Notes: generated from the sequence alone by a model not told the origin. Shown: positions 52,719 to 61,759, numbered from the stretch's first letter. The stretch: DNA of 64,000 bases from Mucilaginibacter terrigena (GCF_004168255.1 NZ_SEWG01000001.1:186001-250000), one strand, 5' to 3'. Program-made: numbers and translations.

Positions 52719-54869
52719 TCAGAACCTGTCCTTTTTTGGGTCGGTTTTGTTTAACACCCAGCCGGCAAATTTTCCGTTAAGGTTTCTTAAAAAATTTATA
52801 TCATCTTTTTGCCACTTGGCAATACCTTTATTGGCCTCGTAAATGGCGATGGTTTTATTTGCGAACAGTAACCATTCTTTTGACTTGTTGAGGGATGAAA
52901 GCGGCGGTGTTTCAATAATGATGATATCGTACTTGGTTTTTAACTCGTTAAACCTGCTGCGGATAAAATTCTCGTCGCTAACTTCCAGCAGGGTTACATC
53001 GCCGCCGTGGTTACCCATTACGTTTGTAGTATTGCTAAAAGGCTCGTAATTATCAGGGTTATTTTTAAAATAGTCCTCAACATACACCTTGGGCTGCACT
53101 GTGTTACTAATTGTTGGGTTAATAAAGTTACCATCTATCAGCAATACCTTTTTGTTGATCATGGAGTAGGAGTAAGCCAGGCTGATGGCCAGCACCGTTT
53201 TACCTTCGTGGTTGGCCAAGCTGGTAATGCCCAGCACCTTCTCGCCGCGCAGCTCCTGGTCTATCTCAAAACGGATAGAACGGATCAGTTCTTTAAACAG
53301 CTTCATTTTATCGCGGTGCTCTACATCCCAAAGCTTTTTAAGGTCGAGCGAACCCATAACCGTGTTTAAATGGCCAAGTAATGGCAAATGCGTACGGTTA
53401 ACCAGGTCGCGGGGCTCTTTAATGGTGTCATCAAAAAAGAATATCCCAAATAATACAATTACACAAAATGCAAAGCTTACCATACCTCCTAATATGATCA
53501 GCAGCATTTTTTTGGAGGGCTCGGCAGCATCCGGTGTGGCAGCCTCGGCCTGTCTTAGCTTTATAGAGAAGGTTGACTGCAGGTTGGTTTGGTTGTATTT
53601 GTTCAATACATCAAGGTATTCTTTACTGGCAATGTCGATATCGTAATTGTAGGTTTTAACATTGGCATCAAAGGGCACTAAACGGTTAAATTTGGCATTT
53701 AACTGGTTTAACGACCCGGTAATAGCTTTGATGCTGTATTTAGCCAGGTCGCGGGTTACTTCGAGCGTAAGTTTTTGTTTTACCAGGTCATCCTTAGCGG
53801 TTAACGGGCTGGTGATGTACTTATCAGAAGTTTGGTTTATTTGAGCGGTAAGCTTACCCGACAGCGAATCGATAGCCGGTTTTAATTTAGGGTTAAAACC
53901 GCTCCTCACATACCTGTCGGTAAGCAGGTGCAGTTGGTCCTGCGAATTGATGACATCCTGGTTGTATTTGCTGATGGTTGCCTCGATGTATTTACGCTCG
54001 CCCGGGTCAAACTTATTGTTGATCTTTTGGATAGCGCCATCGTACGAGGCAACATCTTTTTCGGCCTGCTGCTTACGATCGTTAAAGATCATGATCTGGT
54101 CAAAGATCGATTTCGACTGTTCATCAAGATTAATGATGCCGTTCTTGATCTTATAATCCTGCAGCTGCTGTGTTTTTGTGTTTAATGCCCGGCGCTTTTC
54201 GTCGAGCAATTTTGCCAGGTAATTAACCGCGTCGGTTTCGTTTTGCCTAACCGTGTGGGTATAGTAATCAATAAATTCCTTGCAAAGTACGTTAACCACA
54301 AAAGCCGATAGCTGCGGGTTGCCTGATTCATAACTCACCGTGATAAAATCGCTGTCCTCGTCGCGGTTAATGTAAAGATCTTTCCGTAGCGATCGCTCGT
54401 CGTACTTCATGGACCGTAACAGTTCGTTCAAGCCGTTCTCGTCCTTGTTATAATAGGAAAGGGGTTGGCGCTTGTTAAATTTATCGGTGAATAGTTCAAC
54501 AGCGTGTTTGCGCGCTGCGGGGTTCATGCTTGCAAATAACTTGCTTTGGGGCTTAAACGGAACGCTATCGGTAAGGTCGTGCAATATAAGCTGATAAGAT
54601 ACCTGGTTAACAAGCGTTTTAAGCTTCATTATCTCTATCAGGTTGCTAAACTCGTGATTTATGGATTGCTCTTTAGCGGCGCCGGTGGGGTCGGCATCTA
54701 ATAAGTGGCGCGATTCATCAACAATACCCGTGGCTATTTGTGCGCTTGATATGTATTTATCTGCAAGGTTTTTTACCAGGAAGTAAGAGACGATGATTGT
54801 AACCAGCGGAATAATGATCAGCAGGTTCTTATGTTTCCATAAAAGTTTAAAAAAATTCCCTAACTCCAT
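52719..54869 (-). CDS. Wzz/BY-kinase-like chain-length protein, degenerate kinase site
   Basis: A 716-residue polysaccharide co-polymerase. Membrane helices at about 15-33 and 465-490 enclose a long coiled-coil periplasmic part. The cytoplasmic C-terminal domain resembles BY-kinases: SLANHEGKTVLA holds Walker A Lys about 557, but Walker A' is LLIDGNFINP where kinases have DxDxRxP, and Walker B is IIIIETPPL (Glu for Asp). The tail ends TDPKKDRF with no tyrosine cluster. So it probably sets chain length and contacts the TolC-like export protein, while autophosphorylation is unlikely. It starts three bases after the TolC-like gene stop. Confidence 0.88.
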   Translation of the reverse strand: MELGNFFKLLWKHKNLLIIIPLVTIIVSYFLVKNLADKYISSAQIATGIVDESRHLLDADPTGAAKEQSINHEFSNLIEIMKLKTLVNQVSYQLILHDLTDSVPFKPQSKLFASMNPAARKHAVELFTDKFNKRQPLSYYNKDENGLNELLRSMKYDERSLRKDLYINRDEDSDFITVSYESGNPQLSAFVVNVLCKEFIDYYTHTVRQNETDAVNYLAKLLDEKRRALNTKTQQLQDYKIKNGIINLDEQSKSIFDQIMIFNDRKQQAEKDVASYDGAIQKINNKFDPGERKYIEATISKYNQDVINSQDQLHLLTDRYVRSGFNPKLKPAIDSLSGKLTAQINQTSDKYITSPLTAKDDLVKQKLTLEVTRDLAKYSIKAITGSLNQLNAKFNRLVPFDANVKTYNYDIDIASKEYLDVLNKYNQTNLQSTFSIKLRQAEAATPDAAEPSKKMLLIILGGMVSFAFCVIVLFGIFFFDDTIKEPRDLVNRTHLPLLGHLNTVMGSLDLKKLWDVEHRDKMKLFKELIRSIRFEIDQELRGEKVLGITSLANHEGKTVLAISLAYSYSMINKKVLLIDGNFINPTISNTVQPKVYVEDYFKNNPDNYEPFSNTTNVMGNHGGDVTLLEVSDENFIRSRFNELKTKYDIIIIETPPLSSLNKSKEWLLFANKTIAIYEANKGIAKWQKDDINFLRNLNGKFAGWVLNKTDPKKDRF

Positions 54870-54872
54870 GCC

Positions 54873-55553
54873 CTATTTAACCTCTTCTAATTTAACACCC
54901 AGAATTTCTTCAAGATTTGCCTTCGCAGTTAACGTGGCCAGTTCGCTTTGTACTTTGAATGAATTTTGATTGTATAAACTCGTTAAAGCTTCGTTATAAT
55001 CGTGAAACGTGCTCTCACCTTTTTGAAACGTATATTTTAATTGTTTAACCGCAATTTCGCCATCAACAACAGCCCTTGCGCGGTTACGCAGGTCGGCCTG
55101 TGCTTCCAGGTAAGCAAAATACAGGCGCTTTACCTGGGCCTCGATAGATAAGTTGTATTGCTGCTGCTGATATTGGGCAATATTAACGGTTTCTTTGGCT
55201 GTACGGGTAGCAAAAGGCTTTGAAAGCAGTGCACCCAGATTTACCGAAATACCTATCTGGTAACCATTGAAAAAAGTAGGGTTGGCCAGGTTAAGCGAAT
55301 TTCGCGGGCTGTAAATGTACGATGCCGTAAAAGCATCCAGCCACATCACCTTTGATTGCGTAAGCGCGGCTTTAGCTGCATTTACCTGTGCCTGGCGTAC
55401 TTTAACCTCGGGGTAGTTCTTTTTTGCGGTAGCTATCAGTTTATCCAGATATGGATAGGAAACCTCGGTAATAAATGACTCTTGCGCATGCAATGCCGAT
55501 GTGCTTAAAACGGCAAGCATCAACACGCAAAATATTTTCAATTTATTGTTCAT
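54873..55553 (-). CDS. Half-length TolC-family outer-membrane protein
   Basis: A 226-residue protein with a signal peptide (to LHA-Q) and one TolC-like helical/barrel repeat (YLDKLIATAKKNYPEVKVRQAQ, then a beta part NPTFFNGYQIGISVNLGALL, then a second helix with LKYTFQKGESTFHDYNEALTSLYNQ). Normal TolC has two such halves in about 450 residues, so this has one. If it trimerises as usual it would give six helices, not twelve; perhaps six copies assemble, or it serves as a partial outer-membrane partner. Two bases separate it from the transferase upstream. Confidence 0.85.
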   Translation of the reverse strand: MNNKLKIFCVLMLAVLSTSALHAQESFITEVSYPYLDKLIATAKKNYPEVKVRQAQVNAAKAALTQSKVMWLDAFTASYIYSPRNSLNLANPTFFNGYQIGISVNLGALLSKPFATRTAKETVNIAQYQQQQYNLSIEAQVKRLYFAYLEAQADLRNRARAVVDGEIAVKQLKYTFQKGESTFHDYNEALTSLYNQNSFKVQSELATLTAKANLEEILGVKLEEVK

Positions 55554-55555
55554 TT

Positions 55556-56650
55556 TTAAACCTTCTCTTTTTGAAATAACGCGGGTACAGTTCCAATAAT
55601 TATTTTCAGATCAAGCCACAACGAATATTTTTGTGCGTAAAAATTGTCGAGTTTTTTACGTTCCCGTTCGCTCATATCTTCTTTTCCCCGCCTGCTTATC
55701 TGCCACAACCCGGTTAAGCCGGCCGGCCCTAAAAAACGCATCGACCATTCGTTTGAAGTAAGCATTTCTGCTTCGTAAACAGGTAAAGGCCTGTTCCCCA
55801 CTACAGACATATCGCCCCTGATGATATTAAACAACTGTGGTAGCTCATCAAGGCTTGAACCGCGCAGAAAGTTACCAAGCTTGGTAATACGCGGGTCGTT
55901 TTTTATTTTAACAAAGGCTGCCTTTGCCGACCCTTCTTCTTCGGCCGCGTACTGGTTGTTGTCAACAGCCATTTGTGCTAACAACTGGTCGGCATCGGTA
56001 CGCATGCTCCTGAATTTGTAAAAATCGAATACCTTGTAACCCGTGCCTACGCGCTTGCTTTTATAAAATATGGGGCCTCTTGAATCTAATTTTATGGCTA
56101 TTGCCACAAGCGCCATAACCGGCAGCAAACAAATAAACATACCGCCCGCTATAAACAGATCCAGAAACCGTTTGCCAAATGGCATTTTGTAGGTAATATC
56201 AACTTCCTTTGAAAGTTCAATCAGTTTCGGTTTTATCAGTTTAAATTTCACCAAAAAATTAAGCCTTTCGCGCAGGTCTGATGTAGAGAAAGGGTAGGTG
56301 TAAAAATCGTGCAATTTTAGCTGCATGGCTTTTTGCACCTGTTTTTTATCCTTTTTGGTTGACAGCATTACAATGATCAACCCGTTCAATAAAAAATTAT
56401 GTCTTAAACGGTCAACCAGCGCGAAGCATTCTTCGTCCTTATCAACCTCAACCAATATAATATCGGGTATGGTTAGTATCGACTGATCGCCCAGGTAATC
56501 CTCAAGTTCTTTAATGGTGTTATTAAAATCTATGCGGAAATAACTTGCCAAATCATTCGCCACCAGTTCCTTCAATTCCAAGCCTGCATACGCAATCCTG
56601 ATCTGGGAGTTCGAGTTTTCGTTCCAATCAGTTGCTGTCTTGTTCGTCAT
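55556..56650 (-). CDS. Phosphoglycosyl transferase fused to a degenerate receiver domain
   Basis: A 364-residue protein that starts an exopolysaccharide unit by moving a sugar phosphate to undecaprenyl phosphate. Residues 15-135 read as a receiver (CheY) fold, but the acidic pair is gone (IRIAYAGLE), the phosphoacceptor place is Glu68 (PDIILVEV) and the conserved Lys is Tyr119 (FYTYPF). From 155: the monotopic transferase with KRFLDLFIAGGMF (membrane hairpin), GPIFYKSKRVG, KFRSM, the Asp-Glu catalytic pair in SLDELPQ and LTGLWQISRRG. It overlaps the response regulator gene upstream by 23 bases. Confidence 0.9.
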   Translation of the reverse strand: MTNKTATDWNENSNSQIRIAYAGLELKELVANDLASYFRIDFNNTIKELEDYLGDQSILTIPDIILVEVDKDEECFALVDRLRHNFLLNGLIIVMLSTKKDKKQVQKAMQLKLHDFYTYPFSTSDLRERLNFLVKFKLIKPKLIELSKEVDITYKMPFGKRFLDLFIAGGMFICLLPVMALVAIAIKLDSRGPIFYKSKRVGTGYKVFDFYKFRSMRTDADQLLAQMAVDNNQYAAEEEGSAKAAFVKIKNDPRITKLGNFLRGSSLDELPQLFNIIRGDMSVVGNRPLPVYEAEMLTSNEWSMRFLGPAGLTGLWQISRRGKEDMSERERKKLDNFYAQKYSLWLDLKIIIGTVPALFQKEKV

Positions 56651-57017
56651 AAACTTTTAAGGCGTGATTAATGGCTGTTTTAAGGGTAGTAGGGTTAAAC
56701 GGCTTATGCATGTAAGCATCAACCTTAAAAGGCATATTGGCAACCTGCTCGTCAAGGTCGTGTGCTGCCGAGAGCATGATAACAGGGATATCGCGGTAAA
56801 ACCCGCTTATTTTAACATTTTTCAGGAATGATTGTCCGTCAAAATAAGGCATTTGTAAGTCAGAGATAATTAGTTTGGGCATGTTACCATCCTCCAGCCA
56901 GCTAAAAGCCTCAATACCATTGTTTTTTACAACTATCTCGTAATCTTTAGATAATATAAAGTTGAGTAATTTTAATATACTCAAATCGTCATCAACAATC
57001 AGTAAAGTTTTTTTCAT
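56628..57017 (-). CDS. Single-domain response regulator
   Basis: A 129-residue CheY-like receiver with no output domain. Asp9-Asp10-Asp11 form the metal site, Asp53 in LIISDLQMP is the phosphoacceptor, and LSAA and the MHKPF lysine complete the switch. It heads the exopolysaccharide operon and overlaps the transferase gene by 23 bases, so the two proteins are made together; since the transferase carries a receiver-like domain, direct contact (receiver-receiver pairing) is a reasonable guess. No kinase gene is near. Confidence 0.92.
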   Translation of the reverse strand: MKKTLLIVDDDLSILKLLNFILSKDYEIVVKNNGIEAFSWLEDGNMPKLIISDLQMPYFDGQSFLKNVKISGFYRDIPVIMLSAAHDLDEQVANMPFKVDAYMHKPFNPTTLKTAINHALKVYDEQDSN

Positions 57018-57310
57018 GCCGACTCTAATTCGTAGTTTCTGGATATAAATATGACATTTTTATATTTAATACCCTAAAAAATATCATGCCAATTACTACT
57101 AAATGGTTATTGCCGGCACCAAATATTTATCTTACAGCTAACTACACAAAATTTTGGTTTTAGATTTTTTATTTAAAAGTAGGGTAAATTATCAGATAGT
57201 GAATTAAATTCCGCACTTCGGGATGCAATTGTTGACAAATATTGCCATTGTGGATTATTTTTTAAATATCTTCTGCTAAGTTTACGCATCCGGTTAACGG
57301 GGTTAAGGTT

Positions 57311-58801
57311 ATGCAAAATTACTTGATAGGTATTGATTTGGGTACAGGCAGCACAAAAGCAGTAGCTGTTGATACTGCCGGCAAAACAATTGCCACCGCC
57401 CAAAGCCATTATCAAACCAGTAACCCCAAGCCCGGTTACAGCGAACAAAACCCCGAACTGATATGGCAGGCATTTGTAAAGTGCATAAACCAGGTAACCA
57501 CTAAGTTAAATGCAGCCCCTATCGCTATCAGTTTCAGTAGTGCCATGCATAGTATTATGCCTGTTGATGAACATGGCAATGCCTTGGCGGATGCCATGCT
57601 TTGGTCTGATTCGCGAAGCGGGGATATTGCCCGGCAAATAAGAAAATCTGCCGAAGGCGAAGACCTTTACCGGCACACGGGTACGGCAATTTATGCCATG
57701 TCGCCCTTATGCAAGTTGATGTGGCTGCGCGAATACGACAACGCATTATTTAAAAAAGCCCATAAATTTATATCGGTTAAAGAGTACGTGTGGTTTAAGT
57801 TGTTCGGCGCTTTCGAGGTAGATTATTCTATAGCATCGGCCATGGGCATGTTTGATGTGCTGGAACTGAAATGGTATGATAAGGCGCTTGATTTAGCCGC
57901 GATCGATCTCTCAAAGCTTTCGATGCCTGTTAATACTAACCACAAGCGATACATTACAACGGATATTTTGCGCGGGGTTGATAGCCAAACCGCTTTTATT
58001 ATCGGCGCCAGCGACGGCTGCTGTGCTAACCTGGGCGGCAACGCGGTAAGGCCGGGAGTAGGGGCGCTTACAATTGGCACCAGCGGCGCGGTAAGGGTAG
58101 GCGGCAACGCACCGGTGTATAATTATGATGCCATGACGTTTAATTACCTGCTAAATGCCAATACTTTCATCAGCGGCGGGGCGGTAAATAATGGCGGGGC
58201 GGCTGTAAACTGGCTCCTTAAAGATTTCCTAAAGATTGAACCGGTAACCGAAGAAACATACAGGCAACTTTTTAACGAAATAGAAACCGTAAAGCCCGGC
58301 AGCGACGGACTGGTATTTTTACCGTACCTGTACGGCGAACGCGCGCCCGTTTGGGATGCTAAAAGCTCGGGGGCGTTTATCAATATCAACTTTAAACACC
58401 AGCAACAGCACTTTTTAAGGGCAGCTTTAGAAGGGATTTGTTTTGCGTTGAACGATGTGCTTAAAGCCGTTGAAAACCCGGCGCAACCCATCAGCGAAGT
58501 TGTAATAAGCGGCGGGTTCATCTCATCGGCAACGTGGGTGCAACTACTGGCCGATATAACCGGCAAAAAACTGGTGTTGCTGCAATCTGGAGATGCATCG
58601 GCCATTGGCGCCATTTACCTGGCAATGGAAGCTTTAGGTGTGGATATCAGCCAAATTATAAATAACGAAGCCGCGGACAGGGTGGTGATAGAGCCGAATG
58701 CCGAAGCCTATGCTATCTACAGCAAGATTTTTCCTATCTACAAAAAGCTATACGCCGACCTTAGATCATCCATACATCAGTTGTACGATCTGAATAATTA
58801 A
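57311..58801 (+). CDS. gntK: FGGY-family carbohydrate kinase, probable gluconokinase
   Basis: A 496-residue kinase with the two-lobed FGGY/actin-like fold. The opening YLIGIDLGTGSTKAVAVD is phosphate-1; ALADAMLWSDSR includes the Asp of the sugar site; TGTAIYAMSPLCKLMWLRE matches FGGY gluconokinases best; GASDGCCANLGG carries the catalytic Asp; TIGTSGAVRVGG is phosphate-2; GGFISSATWVQLLADITGKKL is the C-terminal FGGY signature. It probably phosphorylates gluconate, entering the pentose phosphate or Entner-Doudoroff route; xylulose is a second choice. No transporter or dehydratase lies beside it. Confidence 0.85.
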   Translation: MQNYLIGIDLGTGSTKAVAVDTAGKTIATAQSHYQTSNPKPGYSEQNPELIWQAFVKCINQVTTKLNAAPIAISFSSAMHSIMPVDEHGNALADAMLWSDSRSGDIARQIRKSAEGEDLYRHTGTAIYAMSPLCKLMWLREYDNALFKKAHKFISVKEYVWFKLFGAFEVDYSIASAMGMFDVLELKWYDKALDLAAIDLSKLSMPVNTNHKRYITTDILRGVDSQTAFIIGASDGCCANLGGNAVRPGVGALTIGTSGAVRVGGNAPVYNYDAMTFNYLLNANTFISGGAVNNGGAAVNWLLKDFLKIEPVTEETYRQLFNEIETVKPGSDGLVFLPYLYGERAPVWDAKSSGAFININFKHQQQHFLRAALEGICFALNDVLKAVENPAQPISEVVISGGFISSATWVQLLADITGKKLVLLQSGDASAIGAIYLAMEALGVDISQIINNEAADRVVIEPNAEAYAIYSKIFPIYKKLYADLRSSIHQLYDLNN

Positions 58802-59202
58802 AGGATCATTACACCCGGTTTGTTAACAATGGGGAGTTTGATAAAGTTGTCGTCCACGATGCTTTCGGGCAGGAAGATGAATTTTTTGTCGAAGATCTCG
58901 CGCCCGATATAATAACTTAACCAATATTCGTTATTCAACCCAAAGGTTTGCTCGTCGATAGGCTCGATTAGTTTATAAGAGTTAGCTTCTACCAGCGGGA
59001 AGGAGTGGCGCAGGATGGAAGTTTTAACCAGTTCGCCATCTTTTTCACCGTAACCTTTTGAGGTTACCAGTACGTTTTCAAGCGGTACATTTTTTAAATT
59101 GATCAGGTACACATACCAGATCTTGCTTTCGGGGTTTTCACCTTCTAACGCAACCGCAACAGCTATATCTTTAACCACATTTGGTGGCAGGTCTTTTATC
59201 AT
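58798..59202 (-). CDS. Hypothetical protein near topA
   Basis: A 134-residue soluble protein with no signal peptide or membrane helix. It looks alpha/beta with an early KDIAVAVALEGE strand-turn and an IWYVYLINLKN strand; the ILRHSFPLVEANSYKLIEPI and FGLNNEYWLSYYIG stretches are well-structured and probably conserved in Bacteroidota. I do not recognise a family. Its stop codon shares bases with the stop of the gluconokinase gene on the other strand (TTAA, 58798-58801). It lies just past topA on the same strand. Confidence 0.7.
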   Translation of the reverse strand: MIKDLPPNVVKDIAVAVALEGENPESKIWYVYLINLKNVPLENVLVTSKGYGEKDGELVKTSILRHSFPLVEANSYKLIEPIDEQTFGLNNEYWLSYYIGREIFDKKFIFLPESIVDDNFIKLPIVNKPGVMIL

Positions 59203-59206
59203 TTTG

Positions 59207-59305
59207 TATTAGTTGTTGTAAGGTTGGAATGTTGCAAAGTTTAAATGTTGCTTTTCTAACGCGATATTAACGTTACAACATTCTAACTTTAAACGTTTCA
59301 ACAAA
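59207..59305. repeat. Palindromic repeat downstream of topA
   Basis: AAGGTTGGAATGTTGCAAAG, AAATGTTGC, then ACGTTACAACATTCTAAC and TTTCAACAAATTA. The GTTGGAATGTTG / CAACATTCTAAC parts pair. A larger relative is at 61760-61912 on the other side of topA. Confidence 0.7.
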
Positions 59306-61702
59306 TTACTTCTTCTTCGTTACCGCTTTTTTATTGGCCGGCGCTTTTTTAGCCGCAGGTTTCGCGGCTGCTACGGTCTTCCCGAAACGGCCTTTTTTGG
59401 CATCCTTAGGCATGGCATCGGCCAAAGCCTTGCATTGCTCGTATGTTAGTGTTGTGGGGTCGGTAATGTCTTTAGGGATCTTAACGTTTAGTTTGCCAAA
59501 TTCGATATATGGCCCCCAGCGCCCGTTTAAAACTTTAACGGTTTCATCCTCGGGGAACGATTTGATCAACCTTTCGGCATCCTTTTTACGCTTGGCTTCA
59601 ATTAATTCAATTGCCTGCTCATGTGTAACATCAAGCGGATCCAACTCTTTGGGTACCGATATAAACGCGCTGTTATGGCTAATGTAAGGGCCAAAACGAC
59701 CGATAGCCACCTTCATTACCTTACCTTCATACTCGCCCAAAGCTTTTGGTAGTTTAAACAATTCAAGCGCTTCTTCCAGGCTGATTGTTTCAATACTTTG
59801 GCCGGTGCGCAGGCTTGCATATAAAGGTTTTTCCTCGCTTTCGTCGCTTGGGTTATCACCAACCTGCACGAACGGACCGTAACGGCCTATACGTACCGAC
59901 ATTTTTTTACCGCTCTCCGGGTGTACGCCTAATTCGCGTTCGCCGGTTGCTTTGTCGGCAGTTTCAATAGTGCTTTGTACATCCTTATGAAAAGGGTCGT
60001 AAAAAGTACGGATCATCTTTGTCCAATCCTGCAGGCCCTGGGCTATCTCATCAAACTGTTTTTCAACGCTGGCGGTAAAGTTAAAATCGACAATGCCCTG
60101 GAAATGCAACACTAAAAAGTCGTTCACTACAGCGCCAATATCTGTAGGGAATAGCTTACCACGCTCGGCGCCGGTATTCTCGGTTTTGGTTTCCTTGCTG
60201 ATGTTACCGCCTTTTAGCGTCATCACCCTAAAGTTACGCTGGCGGCCTTCGCGCTCTTCCTTAACCACGTAACCGCGGTTTTGTATGGTAGATATGGTAG
60301 GGGCGTAGGTTGATGGGCGACCGATACCAAGTTCTTCTAATTTTTTCACCAAACTTGCTTCGGTATAACGTGCAGGCGGGCGCGAGAACCTTTCGGTGGC
60401 CGATAATTCCTGCAAGGCTAAAACCTGGCCTTTGGTTAACGGGGGCAATATGGCATTCTCGCCGTCGGCGGTTTGTTCCTCGTCTTCGTCAAAGCTTTCC
60501 AGGTAAACCTTCAGGAAACCATCAAACTTCATTACTTCACCGTTGGCGACCAGGTCTTCTTCACGTGTTGATATACTGATCTTTGCAACGGTTTTCTCAA
60601 ACTGCGCTTCACTCATTTGCGATGCGATAGCGCGTTTCCAGATCAGTTCGTAAAGGCGTTTCTCGTTACTTTCGCCATCAATGGTATGGTTGTTAAAGTA
60701 TGTAGGGCGGATGGCTTCGTGGGCTTCCTGTGCTCCTGCGCTTTTGGTTTTATATTTCCTTTGCTGATGGTATTTATCGCCATAGGCAGATGTTATCTCC
60801 TGTTGCGCGGCGTTCAATGCGGTATCGCTCAGGTTCACCGAATCGGTACGCATATAAGTGATATACCCCGACTCGTAAAGGCGTTGCGCGACCTGCATGG
60901 TACGCGCAACCGAATAACCCAATTTACGGCTGGCTTCCTGCTGCAGAGTGGAGGTTGTAAATGGCGCGGCAGGCGAACGCTTGGTTGGCCTGGTCTCCAG
61001 TGATTTTATCTCGAAGATGGCATCGATACAATCCTGCAAAAACTTCTCGGCGTCTTCCTGTTTGCTGAAACGCTCGGGCAGTTCGGCTTTAAAGGCATCG
61101 CGGCCTTTGCCAAACAGGGCCACTATTTTAAAGGCGGCGTCTGATTTAAATTTGTTTACCTCGCGTTCGCGGTCAACGATCAGCCTAACGGCTACCGATT
61201 GTACACGCCCGGCAGACAGCGACGGTTTAACCTTTTTCCACAAAACGGGCGAAAGCTCAAAACCCACCAAACGGTCTAAAACGCGGCGAGCTTGCTGTGC
61301 ATTTACCAGGTTGTAATCTATTTTACGCGGGTTTTCGATAGCGCGCATAATGGCCGGTTTTGTTATCTCGTGGAAAACAATGCGGCGGGTATCGGGCTCT
61401 TTTAATCCTAAAGTTTCAAATAAGTGCCATGATATGGCTTCTCCCTCGCGGTCCTCATCGGACGCGAGCCATACAATGTCTGCTTCTTTAGCTAATTTCT
61501 TTAACTCGCTAACTACCTGCTTTTTATCGGCTGGTACTTCATACCTTTGCGAGAAGTTGTTGTTGATATCGATGGCATCTTCGGATTTTATCAGGTCGCG
61601 GATATGGCCGTAACTCGATTTTACGGTAAAGTCCTTCCCGAGGTATCCTTCAATGGTTTTGGCTTTCGCCGGTGATTCAACAATGAGTAAATTTTTAGCC
61701 AT
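59306..61702 (-). CDS. topA: DNA topoisomerase I
   Basis: A 798-residue type IA topoisomerase that relaxes negative supercoils. TOPRIM domain (LLIVESPAKAKTIEGYLG, then DEDREGEAISWHLFE with the metal-binding Asp residues); the catalytic tyrosine in GYITYMRTDS at about residue 283; SAGRVQSVAVRLI and GRPSTYAPTISTIQNRGYV of the central gate. There are no Cys zinc fingers; instead the C-terminus has three repeats of GR(Y/F/W)GP(F/Y) type (near 610-760), the TopA C-terminal repeat. A 30-residue Lys/Ala tail (KKAPANKKAVTKKK) ends the protein and should bind DNA. Palindromic repeats flank the gene on both sides. Confidence 0.97.
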   Translation of the reverse strand: MAKNLLIVESPAKAKTIEGYLGKDFTVKSSYGHIRDLIKSEDAIDINNNFSQRYEVPADKKQVVSELKKLAKEADIVWLASDEDREGEAISWHLFETLGLKEPDTRRIVFHEITKPAIMRAIENPRKIDYNLVNAQQARRVLDRLVGFELSPVLWKKVKPSLSAGRVQSVAVRLIVDREREVNKFKSDAAFKIVALFGKGRDAFKAELPERFSKQEDAEKFLQDCIDAIFEIKSLETRPTKRSPAAPFTTSTLQQEASRKLGYSVARTMQVAQRLYESGYITYMRTDSVNLSDTALNAAQQEITSAYGDKYHQQRKYKTKSAGAQEAHEAIRPTYFNNHTIDGESNEKRLYELIWKRAIASQMSEAQFEKTVAKISISTREEDLVANGEVMKFDGFLKVYLESFDEDEEQTADGENAILPPLTKGQVLALQELSATERFSRPPARYTEASLVKKLEELGIGRPSTYAPTISTIQNRGYVVKEEREGRQRNFRVMTLKGGNISKETKTENTGAERGKLFPTDIGAVVNDFLVLHFQGIVDFNFTASVEKQFDEIAQGLQDWTKMIRTFYDPFHKDVQSTIETADKATGERELGVHPESGKKMSVRIGRYGPFVQVGDNPSDESEEKPLYASLRTGQSIETISLEEALELFKLPKALGEYEGKVMKVAIGRFGPYISHNSAFISVPKELDPLDVTHEQAIELIEAKRKKDAERLIKSFPEDETVKVLNGRWGPYIEFGKLNVKIPKDITDPTTLTYEQCKALADAMPKDAKKGRFGKTVAAAKPAAKKAPANKKAVTKKK

Positions 61703-61759
61703 TTAAGCGCGTGTTTTTTTGCAAAGAAAACATAAAATGCATTAGAAACGCAAATTAAT

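Noticed and set aside
57018..57310. Possible RNA gene or promoter in front of the exopolysaccharide operon
   Set aside because: No tRNA-like fold and no perfect TAnnTTTG box was seen; only AT-rich sequence is apparent, so nothing is called.
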